Positions 45,406 through 55,699 of a stretch of 64,000 nt of DNA are shown here, in pieces. Within the stretch, counting starts at the first letter, position 1. Each line of letters begins with the position of its first letter. Location: the NCBI GenBank assembly GCA_040182905.1, contig JARQWU010000005.1:1-64000 (forward strand), given 5' to 3'. Source of the stretch: Barthelona sp. PAP020 (taxonomy: Eukaryota > Metamonada: BaSk clade). Made by a program: the position numbers and the translations under genes. Under the pieces are notes generated by a model that was not told the DNA's origin, did no database searches, and was given only the letters and a program-made list of their open reading frames with translations.

Positions 45406-47796
45406 ATGGAAAAGCTGTTTCTCAAATATATCTCTGTCAATATCACAGAAGAAGATATAAATGAGAATACAAAAGAAGTGTTTCAATCGTTGATTCAAAT
45501 ATATGCGTTGCCAAAACAAAAATCCGATGTTCAAAACGCAATTATATCTTCAGTATATTTGTATTTATCGAAAAATGAAAATAATCAGACATTGATTAAC
45601 TTTCTCGAAATGGTATTTGTGCAAATGTTATTTGTTAAAAATGAAACTGTCCGAAGCAATATCGTTGAAATGATTCATAAATTGATAATTGTTGGTTTGA
45701 ACTTTAATGATGTTTTATTTGATAAATTGGTTGACCGTTTAAATGACCGAAGTTACAAAGTTCGATTATGTGTCATTAAATTATTTAGTGCTCTTCCAAT
45801 CGTTAGAATAAAGAAATATTTAAATATGGTTTTATTGGTAGCACTTGGTGATGGGAGTATTAAAGTGAGAAATGAAGCCATTCGATTAATTTTATCATTA
45901 AAGGATGAAGATACCGATGAGATGATAGAGTTGATCTTGTCTGATATGAAAAATAACTTCGATATGGATCTAATTAATCAAATCATACCATTAATAAATC
46001 AAAACACATCAATGACCATTATTCAAGAGATCACTTTTATTTTGTTGAAAAACAATGAGATAGATAACATTTTTTTCACGCGTGTTTTACCTTCAATTAT
46101 TAAATGGGATCCAACTGTTCTTTTTGTTCATGGTAAAAGTGATATAACGTTTGAAGGCACAACTGACATAAAGAATATTTTTGAAACAGTTTGTATGAAG
46201 TTGTTTTCTCTTGATTTATGGAGAAAGGCATGTTTTCCTTCGAACTTATGGTTAAATGAGTTTGAAAAGATTGACGACTACAATCAAAGACTTGTTAATT
46301 CAAAGAGACATGAAGAAGTGGAGGATTTGTTATCCAGTAGGTCAAGTGATTCTCTTAAGGCTCTTCTATCTGATCCATATCATTTTATTCAATTGTACTG
46401 TTGGTATGAACAGTGTATTTTAACGAATAGCGATGAGTTATTGGATGAGCTGAATCTATCTTTCCTGCATCTTAATCACATTCTGCATTTAATATTATCT
46501 CTCGAAAACAATGGGACTATTATTGATATATGGGGAAAATTATGTAAGTCTATGTGTACTAAGGGTTTTATTGACCAGTCTCAACATTTAATATTTAAAA
46601 ATATGATAGAATATGTTCTAATTAACACAAATTTTTATGAAATTTTTCAATTTTTGTTGCCAAGTGTGTTTGAAAATGGAATTGACTTTCATTGGTTGAT
46701 TGAATTAGCTCGAGAATTATTAGATGAGGCTAAATTCATTCAATTGTATATTTTACTCAAAACTTATTTGCTAAATGGTAAAAATAGATGTAATGAGGGT
46801 GAAATATTACAAATTATGGATTATATTTTTGAATTGACAAAGAAAGTCGATGAAAGTTATTGTTTATTTTTTTACATTTTGAAAAATCACACATACAATG
46901 AGATAGTTGAAGAAACCATTATGAAAGAGCTGTTTAAAGCTTTTTCGATCAAAGCAACTCCTGAGATTTTGTTGACTATTGGAGATATTGCTTTATTAAA
47001 GGGAATTAATTTTGTTTTTCTGAAATCAAATGGTATTTTCATTCCAGAGACTATTTTGGGGTTATATGATACTGTTGGAATTGATGCATTGGTTCAACTG
47101 TTTGGAAAATTATTGTTATGGCAAATTTCACAAGGGGAACAAAGAAAAGTTTCTTCCAAGATTGAATTTTTGGATTTTGAGAATAAATGGGATGTATCCC
47201 ATATTATTCAGCATTGTTTTCCCCTTGTAACATTAAATAAAATAATAAATGATTATTTAGTTGAATCTATAATGACATCTACTGGTTTAGTCTATTTTTT
47301 AGAGGCAATTCCAACTTTAGTACAATTCTTGATAGATGCTGATAAAGTTTTTTTGTTGAGTGAAATAATTAGCTTCTGTTCAGCAGGGTTTCCAGATTCG
47401 GAAAACATTGAAATGTTCTTAAAGCAAGATCTTCCCCATATGTACAAGTTTCCATGTTTATTCATTTTATATATTATGTTAAGTGTGTTTATTGTTCTTG
47501 ATGATCCAGAACTCATTATTGAATTTGGAAAATATTCAACTTATCCCTTAAGTGATGTGATATATTGGTTAGATTTTGATGGTGAATGTCCAAGAATGTT
47601 TGATTTTTTGATTTCCAAAGTTTGTTCTTTGAGTAATCAGTGTAATGAAATCTTTTGTGAATATTCAAAGAGAAAAACTAACATTTACCAAAAAATATTA
47701 CATATTTTAGAAAATGTTTCAGTTGATGAAGTTAATGATGAGGAAATGAAAGACATTTTAGTCTACGATTTTTTGGAGAAATTGCAGTTTGAGTGA
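45406..47796 (+). CDS. HEAT-repeat protein, condensin CAP-G-like
   Basis: 796 residues, all alpha-helical. The N-terminal third has HEAT repeats with the CAP-G style (NETVRSNIVEMIHKLI, LFDKLVDRLNDRSYKVRLCV, DGSIKVRNEAIRLIL). The C-terminal part is acidic and less repetitive. CAP-G is the HEAT subunit that binds DNA in condensin I. Length is shorter than animal CAP-G (about 1000). Other HEAT scaffolds are possible. Confidence 0.55.
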   Translation: MEKLFLKYISVNITEEDINENTKEVFQSLIQIYALPKQKSDVQNAIISSVYLYLSKNENNQTLINFLEMVFVQMLFVKNETVRSNIVEMIHKLIIVGLNFNDVLFDKLVDRLNDRSYKVRLCVIKLFSALPIVRIKKYLNMVLLVALGDGSIKVRNEAIRLILSLKDEDTDEMIELILSDMKNNFDMDLINQIIPLINQNTSMTIIQEITFILLKNNEIDNIFFTRVLPSIIKWDPTVLFVHGKSDITFEGTTDIKNIFETVCMKLFSLDLWRKACFPSNLWLNEFEKIDDYNQRLVNSKRHEEVEDLLSSRSSDSLKALLSDPYHFIQLYCWYEQCILTNSDELLDELNLSFLHLNHILHLILSLENNGTIIDIWGKLCKSMCTKGFIDQSQHLIFKNMIEYVLINTNFYEIFQFLLPSVFENGIDFHWLIELARELLDEAKFIQLYILLKTYLLNGKNRCNEGEILQIMDYIFELTKKVDESYCLFFYILKNHTYNEIVEETIMKELFKAFSIKATPEILLTIGDIALLKGINFVFLKSNGIFIPETILGLYDTVGIDALVQLFGKLLLWQISQGEQRKVSSKIEFLDFENKWDVSHIIQHCFPLVTLNKIINDYLVESIMTSTGLVYFLEAIPTLVQFLIDADKVFLLSEIISFCSAGFPDSENIEMFLKQDLPHMYKFPCLFILYIMLSVFIVLDDPELIIEFGKYSTYPLSDVIYWLDFDGECPRMFDFLISKVCSLSNQCNEIFCEYSKRKTNIYQKILHILENVSVDEVNDEEMKDILVYDFLEKLQFE

Positions 47797-48030
47797 CTCT
47801 CTCATTTTATTCTCTTCTCACACTTGAATTCAAAATTTGATGAATAAATATTTTTGTTGGTTTGTTTTTCAGCTTTTTTTATCACTTTTTTCCTGTTCTA
47901 ATTTTTCTTCTATTTTTAGATTCTGTTTTCTTCCCAAGGATTCTTTTAGCATTTGTGGTTGATTGTGTTTTTTTGAATAAAATACATTGCACTCTTTTTA
48001 TACAAATAAATTCTTTTTTGTATTCAATTC

Positions 48031-48366
48031 ATGTCTGCCATTAGATATGTTGCTTTTATATTATTTGTAATAATTTTAATATTTATTGTGGCAGCAATAT
48101 TTCTGAAATTTGTGTATTTAACCAAAAAGAAAAGAAACAATATGAGACGCATGAGTTTAAAGGTTTCAAACCCGTCTGATCCAAAGGCTCCAGATATAGA
48201 TTCTGACCAATCGTTCGTTTATGATTCGAATATAAATGATGTAGATGTTGAAACAAATATCCCTCAACTTGACCAATTTCAAGCAACAACTTATGATCCA
48301 TATGCTCGGCAAGAAAATAGTAATAATTCCAATGAGCAAGCTGTGTATTTACCCCCAACTTATTGA
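48031..48366 (+). CDS. Small type-I-like membrane protein with C-terminal PPxY motif
   Basis: 111 residues. One membrane helix (about 5-31) is followed by basic KKKRNNMRR and a polar tail ending LPPTY. PPTY fits the PPxY ligand of WW domains, such as those of Nedd4-type ubiquitin ligases. TCAATTC directly precedes the ATG. Family unknown; ubiquitin-linked sorting is inferred from the motif alone. Confidence 0.65.
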   Translation: MSAIRYVAFILFVIILIFIVAAIFLKFVYLTKKKRNNMRRMSLKVSNPSDPKAPDIDSDQSFVYDSNINDVDVETNIPQLDQFQATTYDPYARQENSNNSNEQAVYLPPTY

Positions 48367-48531
48367 TCTCTGTAAATAATTCTTTTTATTTTTTGTTTTT
48401 TTCTTTGAATTTAAAAGTTTAATCAATTTTTCAATCAATGGATTCAATATATAACAAATTTTTAAAATTTTCCTTTCACAAATGCAGGCAAAAAAAAAAA
48501 ATCAACAAATATTTATGTTTAAACAAATAAT

Positions 48532-49371
48532 CTATTCAGCTTTAACATTAACATTATCTTCATCATCAGTTTCTTCTTCATCATTGTCTGAATCAGCATT
48601 TTCAAGAAGAGGAGCAAGATAAAAACGTAATGAACCCATGTCAAGAATTTCATACTCAACAATAACTGGTTTTGCATCTCTTAATCTCAAAATAACCTTT
48701 TCAGATAAAGGAGCAGCTTTTGCAAAATCTCTAAAATATTTCATACCGAAATTCAAATGAACTTCTTCTTCCATCTCAATGATAACAGATTCACTTTCAG
48801 AACCAATGGAAGTGAATGGCTTTACAGTAATATTGCCTTCACCAACATCACCATTAACACCAAATGTAACACCAGTTTTTGTAACTTTTATTGACAAAGT
48901 TTCATCACCAATTAAACTTAAATCACGAATAATTCTTGCAAATTTGGCTGAAGGCATTTCAATAATAGTACTGTATGGAGTATCTGTAACCCTAAAATGA
49001 TCTTCATCAATTCTTAATAATTTACATTTAAATTTCGAAGTTTGTTCGTCTTGTTGGGAATTAAAGGTCAAATCCAATGTATCTTTTCCTTGTTCAGCAC
49101 TCAAATGAATGATATCTGAATTATCAGCACATTTCAAAAATTTTTGAATGGATTTGAAATTGATACCCAAAGTCATGGGTCTATCACAACGATAATCTTC
49201 AAATCCTTCACTTCTTAAATTGAGCATTACCAATGCAATGAGTGATACATCCAAAGCTTGCATTGTGATTCCCTCAACCGAACAATCAAGATTTGCAGTT
49301 TGAATGAGTGGCTCAATAGCATCTATTATTTTTTTAAGGATAGATGCAGGTTGAATAATGGTCTCAAACAT
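48532..49371 (-). CDS. PCNA: PCNA sliding clamp
   Basis: 279 residues: the canonical two-domain PCNA fold of about 258 residues plus an acidic C-terminal tail (DNDEEETDDEDN). Family phrases include MQALDVSLIALVMLNL, FEDYRCDRPMTLGIN, and LRFYLAPLLE near the end. It encircles DNA and tethers replicative polymerases. The acidic extension beyond the usual C-terminus is the only oddity. Confidence 0.97.
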   Translation of the reverse strand: MFETIIQPASILKKIIDAIEPLIQTANLDCSVEGITMQALDVSLIALVMLNLRSEGFEDYRCDRPMTLGINFKSIQKFLKCADNSDIIHLSAEQGKDTLDLTFNSQQDEQTSKFKCKLLRIDEDHFRVTDTPYSTIIEMPSAKFARIIRDLSLIGDETLSIKVTKTGVTFGVNGDVGEGNITVKPFTSIGSESESVIIEMEEEVHLNFGMKYFRDFAKAAPLSEKVILRLRDAKPVIVEYEILDMGSLRFYLAPLLENADSDNDEEETDDEDNVNVKAE

Positions 49372-49386
49372 GAATTAAAATGTTAA

Positions 49387-49392
49387 AAATGA
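49387..49392 (-). promoter_or_regulatory. Initiator (TCATTT) of PCNA
   Basis: On the minus strand ATTCATTTTTAAC lies 16 bases before the PCNA ATG at 49371. Confidence 0.45.
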
Positions 49393-49477
49393 ATATTGTC
49401 CTTTTTTTTTTGTTGTTAATCTTTTTTTATTTTGAAAATAATAAATAAAACAATTAAAAATATATTTTACACAATTT

Positions 49478-49827
49478 CTACAATTCAACGGAAGGATCTT
49501 GAATAACAATGAGGGCATAATCTTTATTGGGTGTAATTACAATCTCATGTTTCATAGATCTGATTCTTAATAAAGAAAGTTGATCTGGAGCTGTCATAGT
49601 ATCTGTGTCAAAACGGTCTAAAAGGGAACGGGCTTTATCGATTAAAGGAGTCATAAGAGCCGCATACTAATTGTTAGATTCTACACAAAATATTAACAAA
49701 CATGAACAGTTTCCTTCTGATTCAATTTCCATGATTTAATTGGAATACCATGGGCATTAATAACTAATACACCAACAACACCTGGATTTTGAGTAATGTG
49801 TCTGAGTGCTTCCTCAACTTCTGACAT
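49478..49827 (-). CDS. DYNLRB: Dynein roadblock/LC7 light chain, two exons
   Basis: Exon 1 is 49827-49702 (42 codons) and exon 2 is 49666-49478 (62 codons plus TAG), giving 104 residues. Spliced, the protein matches roadblock throughout: EVEEALRHI, GIPIKSW, then YAALMTPLIDKARSLLDRFD, LLRIRSMKHEI and DYALIVIQDPS. The human junction region reads QYASLM, so the exon boundary falls exactly where needed. Without splicing the frame shifts and meets a stop. Roadblock is a dimeric cargo-adaptor light chain of cytoplasmic and flagellar dyneins. The gene lies between PCNA and ZPR1. Confidence 0.93.
49667..49701 (-). other. Spliceosomal intron, 35 nt, in the roadblock gene
   Basis: On the minus strand the intron begins GTTTGT and ends TCTAACAATTAG, so the branch motif (TCTAAC) is only a few bases from the AG. 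This is the compact trichomonad style, whose known 3' consensus is ACTAACACACAG. It is in phase 0, 35 nt long (not a multiple of three), and holds an in-frame TAA. Confidence 0.9.
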
Positions 49828-49994
49828 TTGGATATTTGAACTTAATAAAATAAAATAACTTCAAATTTTTTCAGTTTTTATAAACATGAATAAATGCAAA
49901 TTGAATTTTCTTTCAATCAAGGTCCTTGAATTTTTGCATAGCAAGAATCAAAATTGGATGAGGAGGTTAATTTTTTTTTTATACATTAATCAGG

Positions 49995-51476
49995 ATGACT
50001 GACGATAAGGTCAAGTTTATTGACAATGTTGATGAGTTCGACGGACCAATGGAAGTAGAATCTTTATGCATGAATTGTCATGAGAAGGGAACAACAAATA
50101 TTCTGTTGACTCGAATTCCATTTTTTAAAGAGGTTGTTGTTATGGCCTTTAAATGTCCTCATTGTGGATATAGAGATCATACAATTGAAGAAGCTAGTGA
50201 AATTCAAGATTATGGAATCAATTTCAAGTTAAAGGTTGAAGACAGAAGTGATTTAGATCGTCAAGTTGTTAAAAGTCAATTTGCGACAATTAGAATTCCA
50301 GAACTTGATGCGAATGAAAATGATAAGTTTATTATCCCTGCTGAAAGTCAAAGGGGTATGTTGAATACTGTTGAAGGTATTTTAAGACGATTGCATTCTT
50401 CACTTGCTGCTCTTCAACCTGAAAGATATATTCATACTCCTGAAGTTGCCACCGCGATTGATGCTTTTTTGCTCAAAGTTGAGAAATTAATGAATTTGGA
50501 AGTACCCTTTACTTTAATTTTAGATGATCCTTCTGGAAATTCATTTATACAATCACCTTATGCTCCACATCCCGATCCTAATCTTGTGGCGAAACGTTTT
50601 GTTCGTACAGAAGAGCAATCAAAGAGTATTGGGCTTTCAGAAGATGCTATTAAGGATAGTGAACAATCCCATAAGAACAAAGGTACAAATGCTGAAGTTG
50701 ATGCTACTTCAAGTGAACTCAATAGACATGCTGTTCGTTTCCAAGATGGTGTTGCAATTTCAGGAGGTCATATTGCACCCATATTTGAAGATCAAACATT
50801 TGAAAATTTGGAAACAATATTATCTTTTCCTATTCGTTGCCCTGCTTGCAAATATCCTGCTGAAGAACGAATGTTCATCACTGACATTCCCTATTTTAAG
50901 GAGGTTATTATCATGTGTGCTTCATGTACTCAATGTGGTTATAGGTCTGCTGATATTAAATGTGGTGGTGCTATTCCTGAGAAGGGAACAAAACTCAAGC
51001 TTGAAGTGTTAAACATGAAGGATTTATCTCGTGACTTTTTAAAATCTGACACGGCTTCATTGGAAATACCTCAACTAGGACTGTTTTTCTCAGAAGGATT
51101 TGCTGGAGCCATCTTTACAACTGTCGAAGGTGTTTTAGACAAGATGATTACTAAATTAGAAGTTGAAAGTGAGAGATTTAAAGGTGATTCTTCAACAGGG
51201 AATGAACTTGCTGCATATCAGACGGTCATTGATGGTCTTAAAGAATTCAAGACCGGCAATAAACCATTTACTCTTTTAGTTGATGATCCTTTATCCAATA
51301 GTTACATTATGTCTTTGACACCTCCAGTCAATGATGAGCAATTAATTGTAGAAGAATATGAACGAACTGATGAGCAAGACACATATTTGGGAATAAAAGA
51401 TATGAATGTTGACAATTATATTGAACACAGGAGATTACAGGTTGGAGAGAAATTTGAGAATCCACAGAAAAATTAA
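49995..51476 (+). CDS. ZPR1: ZPR1 zinc-finger protein
   Basis: 493 residues with the ZPR1 tandem architecture: zinc finger 1 (CMNCHEKG and CPHCGYRD), homology domain A, then zinc finger 2 (CPACKYPA and CTQCGYRS) and homology domain B. Both fingers have the CX2C-X30-CX2C spacing, followed by the usual DDPSGNS and DDPLSNS phrases. ZPR1 is an essential chaperone for eEF1A folding. The ATG is preceded by ATCAGG. Confidence 0.96.
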   Translation: MTDDKVKFIDNVDEFDGPMEVESLCMNCHEKGTTNILLTRIPFFKEVVVMAFKCPHCGYRDHTIEEASEIQDYGINFKLKVEDRSDLDRQVVKSQFATIRIPELDANENDKFIIPAESQRGMLNTVEGILRRLHSSLAALQPERYIHTPEVATAIDAFLLKVEKLMNLEVPFTLILDDPSGNSFIQSPYAPHPDPNLVAKRFVRTEEQSKSIGLSEDAIKDSEQSHKNKGTNAEVDATSSELNRHAVRFQDGVAISGGHIAPIFEDQTFENLETILSFPIRCPACKYPAEERMFITDIPYFKEVIIMCASCTQCGYRSADIKCGGAIPEKGTKLKLEVLNMKDLSRDFLKSDTASLEIPQLGLFFSEGFAGAIFTTVEGVLDKMITKLEVESERFKGDSSTGNELAAYQTVIDGLKEFKTGNKPFTLLVDDPLSNSYIMSLTPPVNDEQLIVEEYERTDEQDTYLGIKDMNVDNYIEHRRLQVGEKFENPQKN

Positions 51477-51669
51477 AAAATTTCAAAAACGATAGAGGAA
51501 CAACAAGTGTTGATAAATGTTTGGCAGTTTTGTTATTCAACTTTTCAATTGGGAAACATTAAATTGAAAGAAAAAAGCAGACTAAATTTTACAAAATTCA
51601 AAGAAAAAAGATTTCGTAAACATTCAAAACCCGAAGTGTGTGTGAATAACAAAATAAACTCACCTGTTC

Positions 51670-52236
51670 TTAATTGGAATCAGTAGCTTCATCAGCTTCA
51701 TCTGGAACCTGATAAGCAGCAGCAGCACCAAACAAATCATCATATGCTGTTTCGACAGGCTTTTCACATACACCATTAGCACAACAAGAATCAATTCCTT
51801 GAACATACTTCTTATACTGTCCAATGATCCAACACATAACGCAGAAGTTATTAAAGGCTTGAAGAGTAACCATAACAAACATTATCAAAGCAAGAATAAG
51901 AGTAACAATTTGATTGTCCAAAATGGTACCAAAAATACCGATGGCTAATGACATAATACAACCAGCAGTCCATGCAGCACGATTTCCTGAAGGGTCAACA
52001 ACTTTTTCTTTGAAAATACCTTGCAAAAGTTTGGATATTAAGGTAAATGGAGAAGGTTCTCTGAACATGAATATTACCTTCATCAAAAATTCAAAACTTA
52101 AATAAAACCCAAGATAATAAAAGTTAAATTTGATAAATTCCAATTTAATAAAATGGAAAAGCAACATAATAACATATGAAATCCATATTAAATATGAATA
52201 AACTCGTCCAATTGCAGCATTCATTGTGTAAACCAT
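51670..52236 (-). CDS. Membrane protein with DUF4395-like domain
   Basis: 188 residues with four membrane helices (about 12-32, 37-55, 88-108, 110-132). The region from FREPSPFTLISKLL through VVDPSGNRAAWTAG to NNFCVMCWIIGQ matches the layout of DUF4395: a short pre-helix, DPxGxR-x-A, two helices, then a FCxxC entry to the last helix. The family is chiefly bacterial and its role is unknown. The tail is Ala/Asp-rich with two more Cys pairs (SCCANGVC). Assignment is by motif layout only. Confidence 0.55.
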   Translation of the reverse strand: MVYTMNAAIGRVYSYLIWISYVIMLLFHFIKLEFIKFNFYYLGFYLSFEFLMKVIFMFREPSPFTLISKLLQGIFKEKVVDPSGNRAAWTAGCIMSLAIGIFGTILDNQIVTLILALIMFVMVTLQAFNNFCVMCWIIGQYKKYVQGIDSCCANGVCEKPVETAYDDLFGAAAAYQVPDEADEATDSN

Positions 52237-52431
52237 TTTAGAAAAAAAATTGATTTGTGGAGGAATGTGTAAAATTCATCAACATGAACAGTTTCGATTT
52301 CTCTTATTTTTGGGAGTAACAATTTTTTTCTTTTCGAACTTTTTTTTTGAAATTGTTTTAAGATGATGTAATAACATAGTCTTCTCATTTAAATGTAAAA
52401 TTAAAAGTTTTCAATAATTTTTTTGTATTTT

Positions 52432-52437
52432 TCATTT
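52432..52437 (+). promoter_or_regulatory. Initiator (TCATTT) of the CARMIL-like gene
   Basis: TCATTT lies 12 bases before the in-frame ATG at 52450, which decides that start over the later ATG at 52531. Confidence 0.45.
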
Positions 52438-52449
52438 GTAAACTATTCA

Positions 52450-55400
52450 ATGAATTGTGTTAATCTGTCTTTTTTGGGAACTTTTTTGGAAAGAAAAATA
52501 ATAGATAAATATTTATTTTTTGAAACCGTTATGAACTCATCTCCCATTGAATTGCGAGTTTATGCTCTTTTGGAACAAAACCAGTATGGATTGGAGATTT
52601 TTTTAAAGGGTCGAAAAAACAAGAAAGAACAATTTTACTGACAACATCCGAGATTTGTGTGGTCAAATTTAAATCGAATTCATGGCAATGCGATCGAAGA
52701 TTACCATTTTTAGAGTTGACTGGTTTGAAATTGAAGGAGCTGGAATTGATAATTGAATTTGATAGAATTAAATATTCAATGGATTTGCATAATGGTCCAT
52801 CTAATGAATTCCTTGGAGCTTGTCTTTCTTTATTTAAGTATTTATATCCAAATAAAACATTTGCCGAATGTTTTTTTTCATATGATTTTCAATTTCAACC
52901 TCCTGACAGAGAATTAGAGAGTAAAAATCATTTTTTAATTGATAGATTAGTTGCTCTTTCTGTAAAATATGAGTTTATTGTTCCTCCATATGTATATTGG
53001 TATTTGTATCAACAATTAAGAAAATATGGAAGGTTAGATTTAAAATTTGAGAATATTCCAAGTATTTCAACCGAAATATATGTGTTTTTACTGGAAGCAT
53101 TGGCAGATAATGATTGTTTAGTTTCGTTGAGTTTAATCAATGTGCATTTGAAAGGAGCACTTTTAGACCGTTTGCGATCAATACTCATGAGTGTTCCATC
53201 TCTTGAATCTTTGAGTTTTGTTAATGTTAACAATTATTCTTGTATCTTCAATGACTTGATTAATGCTAATGTTATTCATATAAAGATTCAGAATTGTCCT
53301 TTGTCAGATCGAAACTTAATCATATTTTTTCAAACCTTTTCTTCCAAATTGAGGACTTTGGAATTGTCTTCAATTGGTCGCACCTTGATGCCGTTCATCA
53401 ATGAAATAGTTAACTTAAGATTTCCACACTTAGAAAAATTTTGCATTGAAGACACTCAAATCAATCCTGAAGGACAAAGTAAATTGCAAGTACTTTTGAG
53501 CAGTTGCACAAATTTGAAGCATTTGAGTTTGAAAAATACATTATCAAAGATCGACCTTATTTTACCCTCAAATTTAACCTTCTTGAAATATTTAAACATT
53601 AGTTTTTGTGAAATAAAACGAAATTGCTCTTCTTTACATGATTTGATAATTAATTGTCAGAATACTTTGTTGGAATTAAATATTCATGGTTCAAAAGTGT
53701 GTGAAAATGAAGCTATTGCGATTGTTCATGCATTAAATGAGGCTTGTATTGTTTGGTTGGGTGAAAATAATTGGTCTTTAGGTAGTGCAATGTCGTTTAG
53801 TAGAGTTTTTCAGCAACCATTGGGAGGAGTTGTCTTCTGTGATTTGAACAGGGATTTTTTGCTTGAATTGCTTGCACTTTTGCCTCCACCCATGTATCAA
53901 ACTATTGGTTTGGTAAGATGTGTGAAAGCTGCAGATTTGAAACTTAGAAAAGCTTTATTAAGCTATTTGAGTAATGCAAAGAATGTTGAAAGATTCATAA
54001 TTCATGACTTCATTGAAGGAGAAAACTTAGGAACTGCAATTTCTGAATTTATTGAAGTGAGTAGTGGTTTTCTTTTTTTGAGAGATTTGGAAATTTTAAA
54101 CAGTCATCTAAATGTTAAATATTTGGAGAAATTTGGTATGATCTTCAGAAGATGTCATCATTTATCGCGTTTTAATTTAAAAGGGCTTGAGATTTCATCT
54201 GAAAAACTGCATGTTCTTGCTGAAGTTGCTAGGAAATATCCAATGCTTGAATGGATTGATTTATCATTTGAACATGAGCAACTAAACAATGAATATGGTG
54301 AACTTTTGAAAACTCTCACATTATGTGTTCCAAAAAAAGTTTTAAGAAAATCTAAGTCAAGTTCGGTGTTGTCTAGAAGAACTTCAACTCAAAGTTCAAA
54401 TAGTGATGAAGACTCTTTGAGTGACCGTTCTGATTCTTCTTTGTTTCCATTTAAGATGATAGCAAGTCTTCATAATCTTCCAAAAAGAGCTTTAGAAAAA
54501 AGAAAAAGTCAGATTTTAAAAGCTCCAACCAGATTGACACCCCAATTTGTTGTTGAAACATTAAATTCATTAAATAATGGTATCAATCTGTTTGATTCAG
54601 GGATCATTGCTCTTTTAAAGAGAATTTTATGGAATATATATGAATGTGATGTGGATCTTGAAGTTTTAGAAACAATTGAAGATTTTTTTAAAGTTTTAAA
54701 CCAATACAAAGAACTTTCTTCCTTTATTTCAGTCAGCTCAAAATTATTAACATTGATTCATGATAAATTGGTTGATATTGAGTTTGAGCGGTGGTCAAAT
54801 GGTGCTACCTCAAAATCAGCATTAGAATTGGCTAAATCTATTTCTATTATGCTTAAATTTCATAATAATATTGACATTATCAGAGAACATTGCAACCGAG
54901 TCAGAATCAAGAAGAAATTTCAAATTCCTACTGAAGTTGTTAAATTGAACCAATTTGAACAAGATGAAGGTGAGAACAACATTCAATTATCCTTGTTGGG
55001 CACATTCTTCATTAAACTGTATCGTTCTGGTGACTTACACAAGGCAGTTCATGAAGTTTATGAACTACCTGGTGAACCAGAAAAACCAGTATTGAAACTT
55101 CATATTGATGTTACTCACAATGATGAAATGATTGGTTTTAATGAAGAACAAAAAAAACGAGCAATTGCACCAGAGAAACTAGCTGCTCTTGATAAAAAAG
55201 ATCAAGATAAAAAAGTGAGAAAGTCCATTCGGAAATCTTCTTCTTCTTCTGACCTTCAAAATCGTACCCGTCCTAAATCCCATGTCATGACAAGGTCTTC
55301 AACCAGCAGTGTGAGTTCAAAGTCTTCATTTGCTAATGCTGAAAAAAGATCTCAACTCAGTAGAAGTTCTCAAATTGATAAACAAGTCAACTCTACTATC

Positions 55401-55607
55401 ACTAAAAGATCCACTTTTGCATCCTCTAATGTCAATATCAACAAGAAAGTATCTTTGGAAGAAAAAATGTTAGAAGACAGTATGATTCCAAACCCTCTTT
55501 ACAAATCCGCGTATGATCCAATTGAATTCCAACAGAAATATATTAAAGCAACAAGAAAACAAGTTGAGCAGGCTTTGAAAGAATTAGAAGTCAGTTTCTA
55601 TCATTGA
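52450..55607 (+). CDS. CARMIL-like LRR protein, with a frame change near the 5' end
   Basis: The first part (52450-52638) ends at TGA 52639-52641. The main part (about 980 residues, to 55607) lies in the -1 frame and is open upstream through the stop of the first. Reading frame 0 up to the A_AAA_AAC heptamer at 52614-52620 and then the -1 frame gives a continuous PH-like start (LEIFLKGRK, then TILLTTSEICVVKFK) leading to WQCDRRLPFLEL. LRRs fill about 140-520, followed by a helical region and a long Ser/Lys-rich tail. CARMIL proteins have the same PH-LRR-helical-tail order and regulate actin capping protein. The frame change may be programmed -1 slippage, a true one-base loss, or a sequencing error in the A6 run. 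Confidence 0.75.
52614..52620 (+). other. A_AAA_AAC slippery heptamer at the frame change
   Basis: The heptamer is in the zero frame of the upstream ORF (CGA AAA AAC), the classic arrangement for -1 ribosomal slippage. The downstream frame begins at 52620 exactly as -1 slippage requires. A one-base insertion into the same A run would give the same protein. Confidence 0.5.
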
Positions 55608-55699
55608 GTTCTCTGTAAATGTACAATAATGCTTTTTCTTTCATTGACTCATACTTGCGATGCATGTTCAGCTAGATATTGATAAAAAAGCACTACAAT

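Noticed and set aside
47862-48044. 60-codon plus-strand frame before 48031
   Set aside because: Phe-rich translation of T tracts in an intergenic region; it overlaps the start of a better gene.
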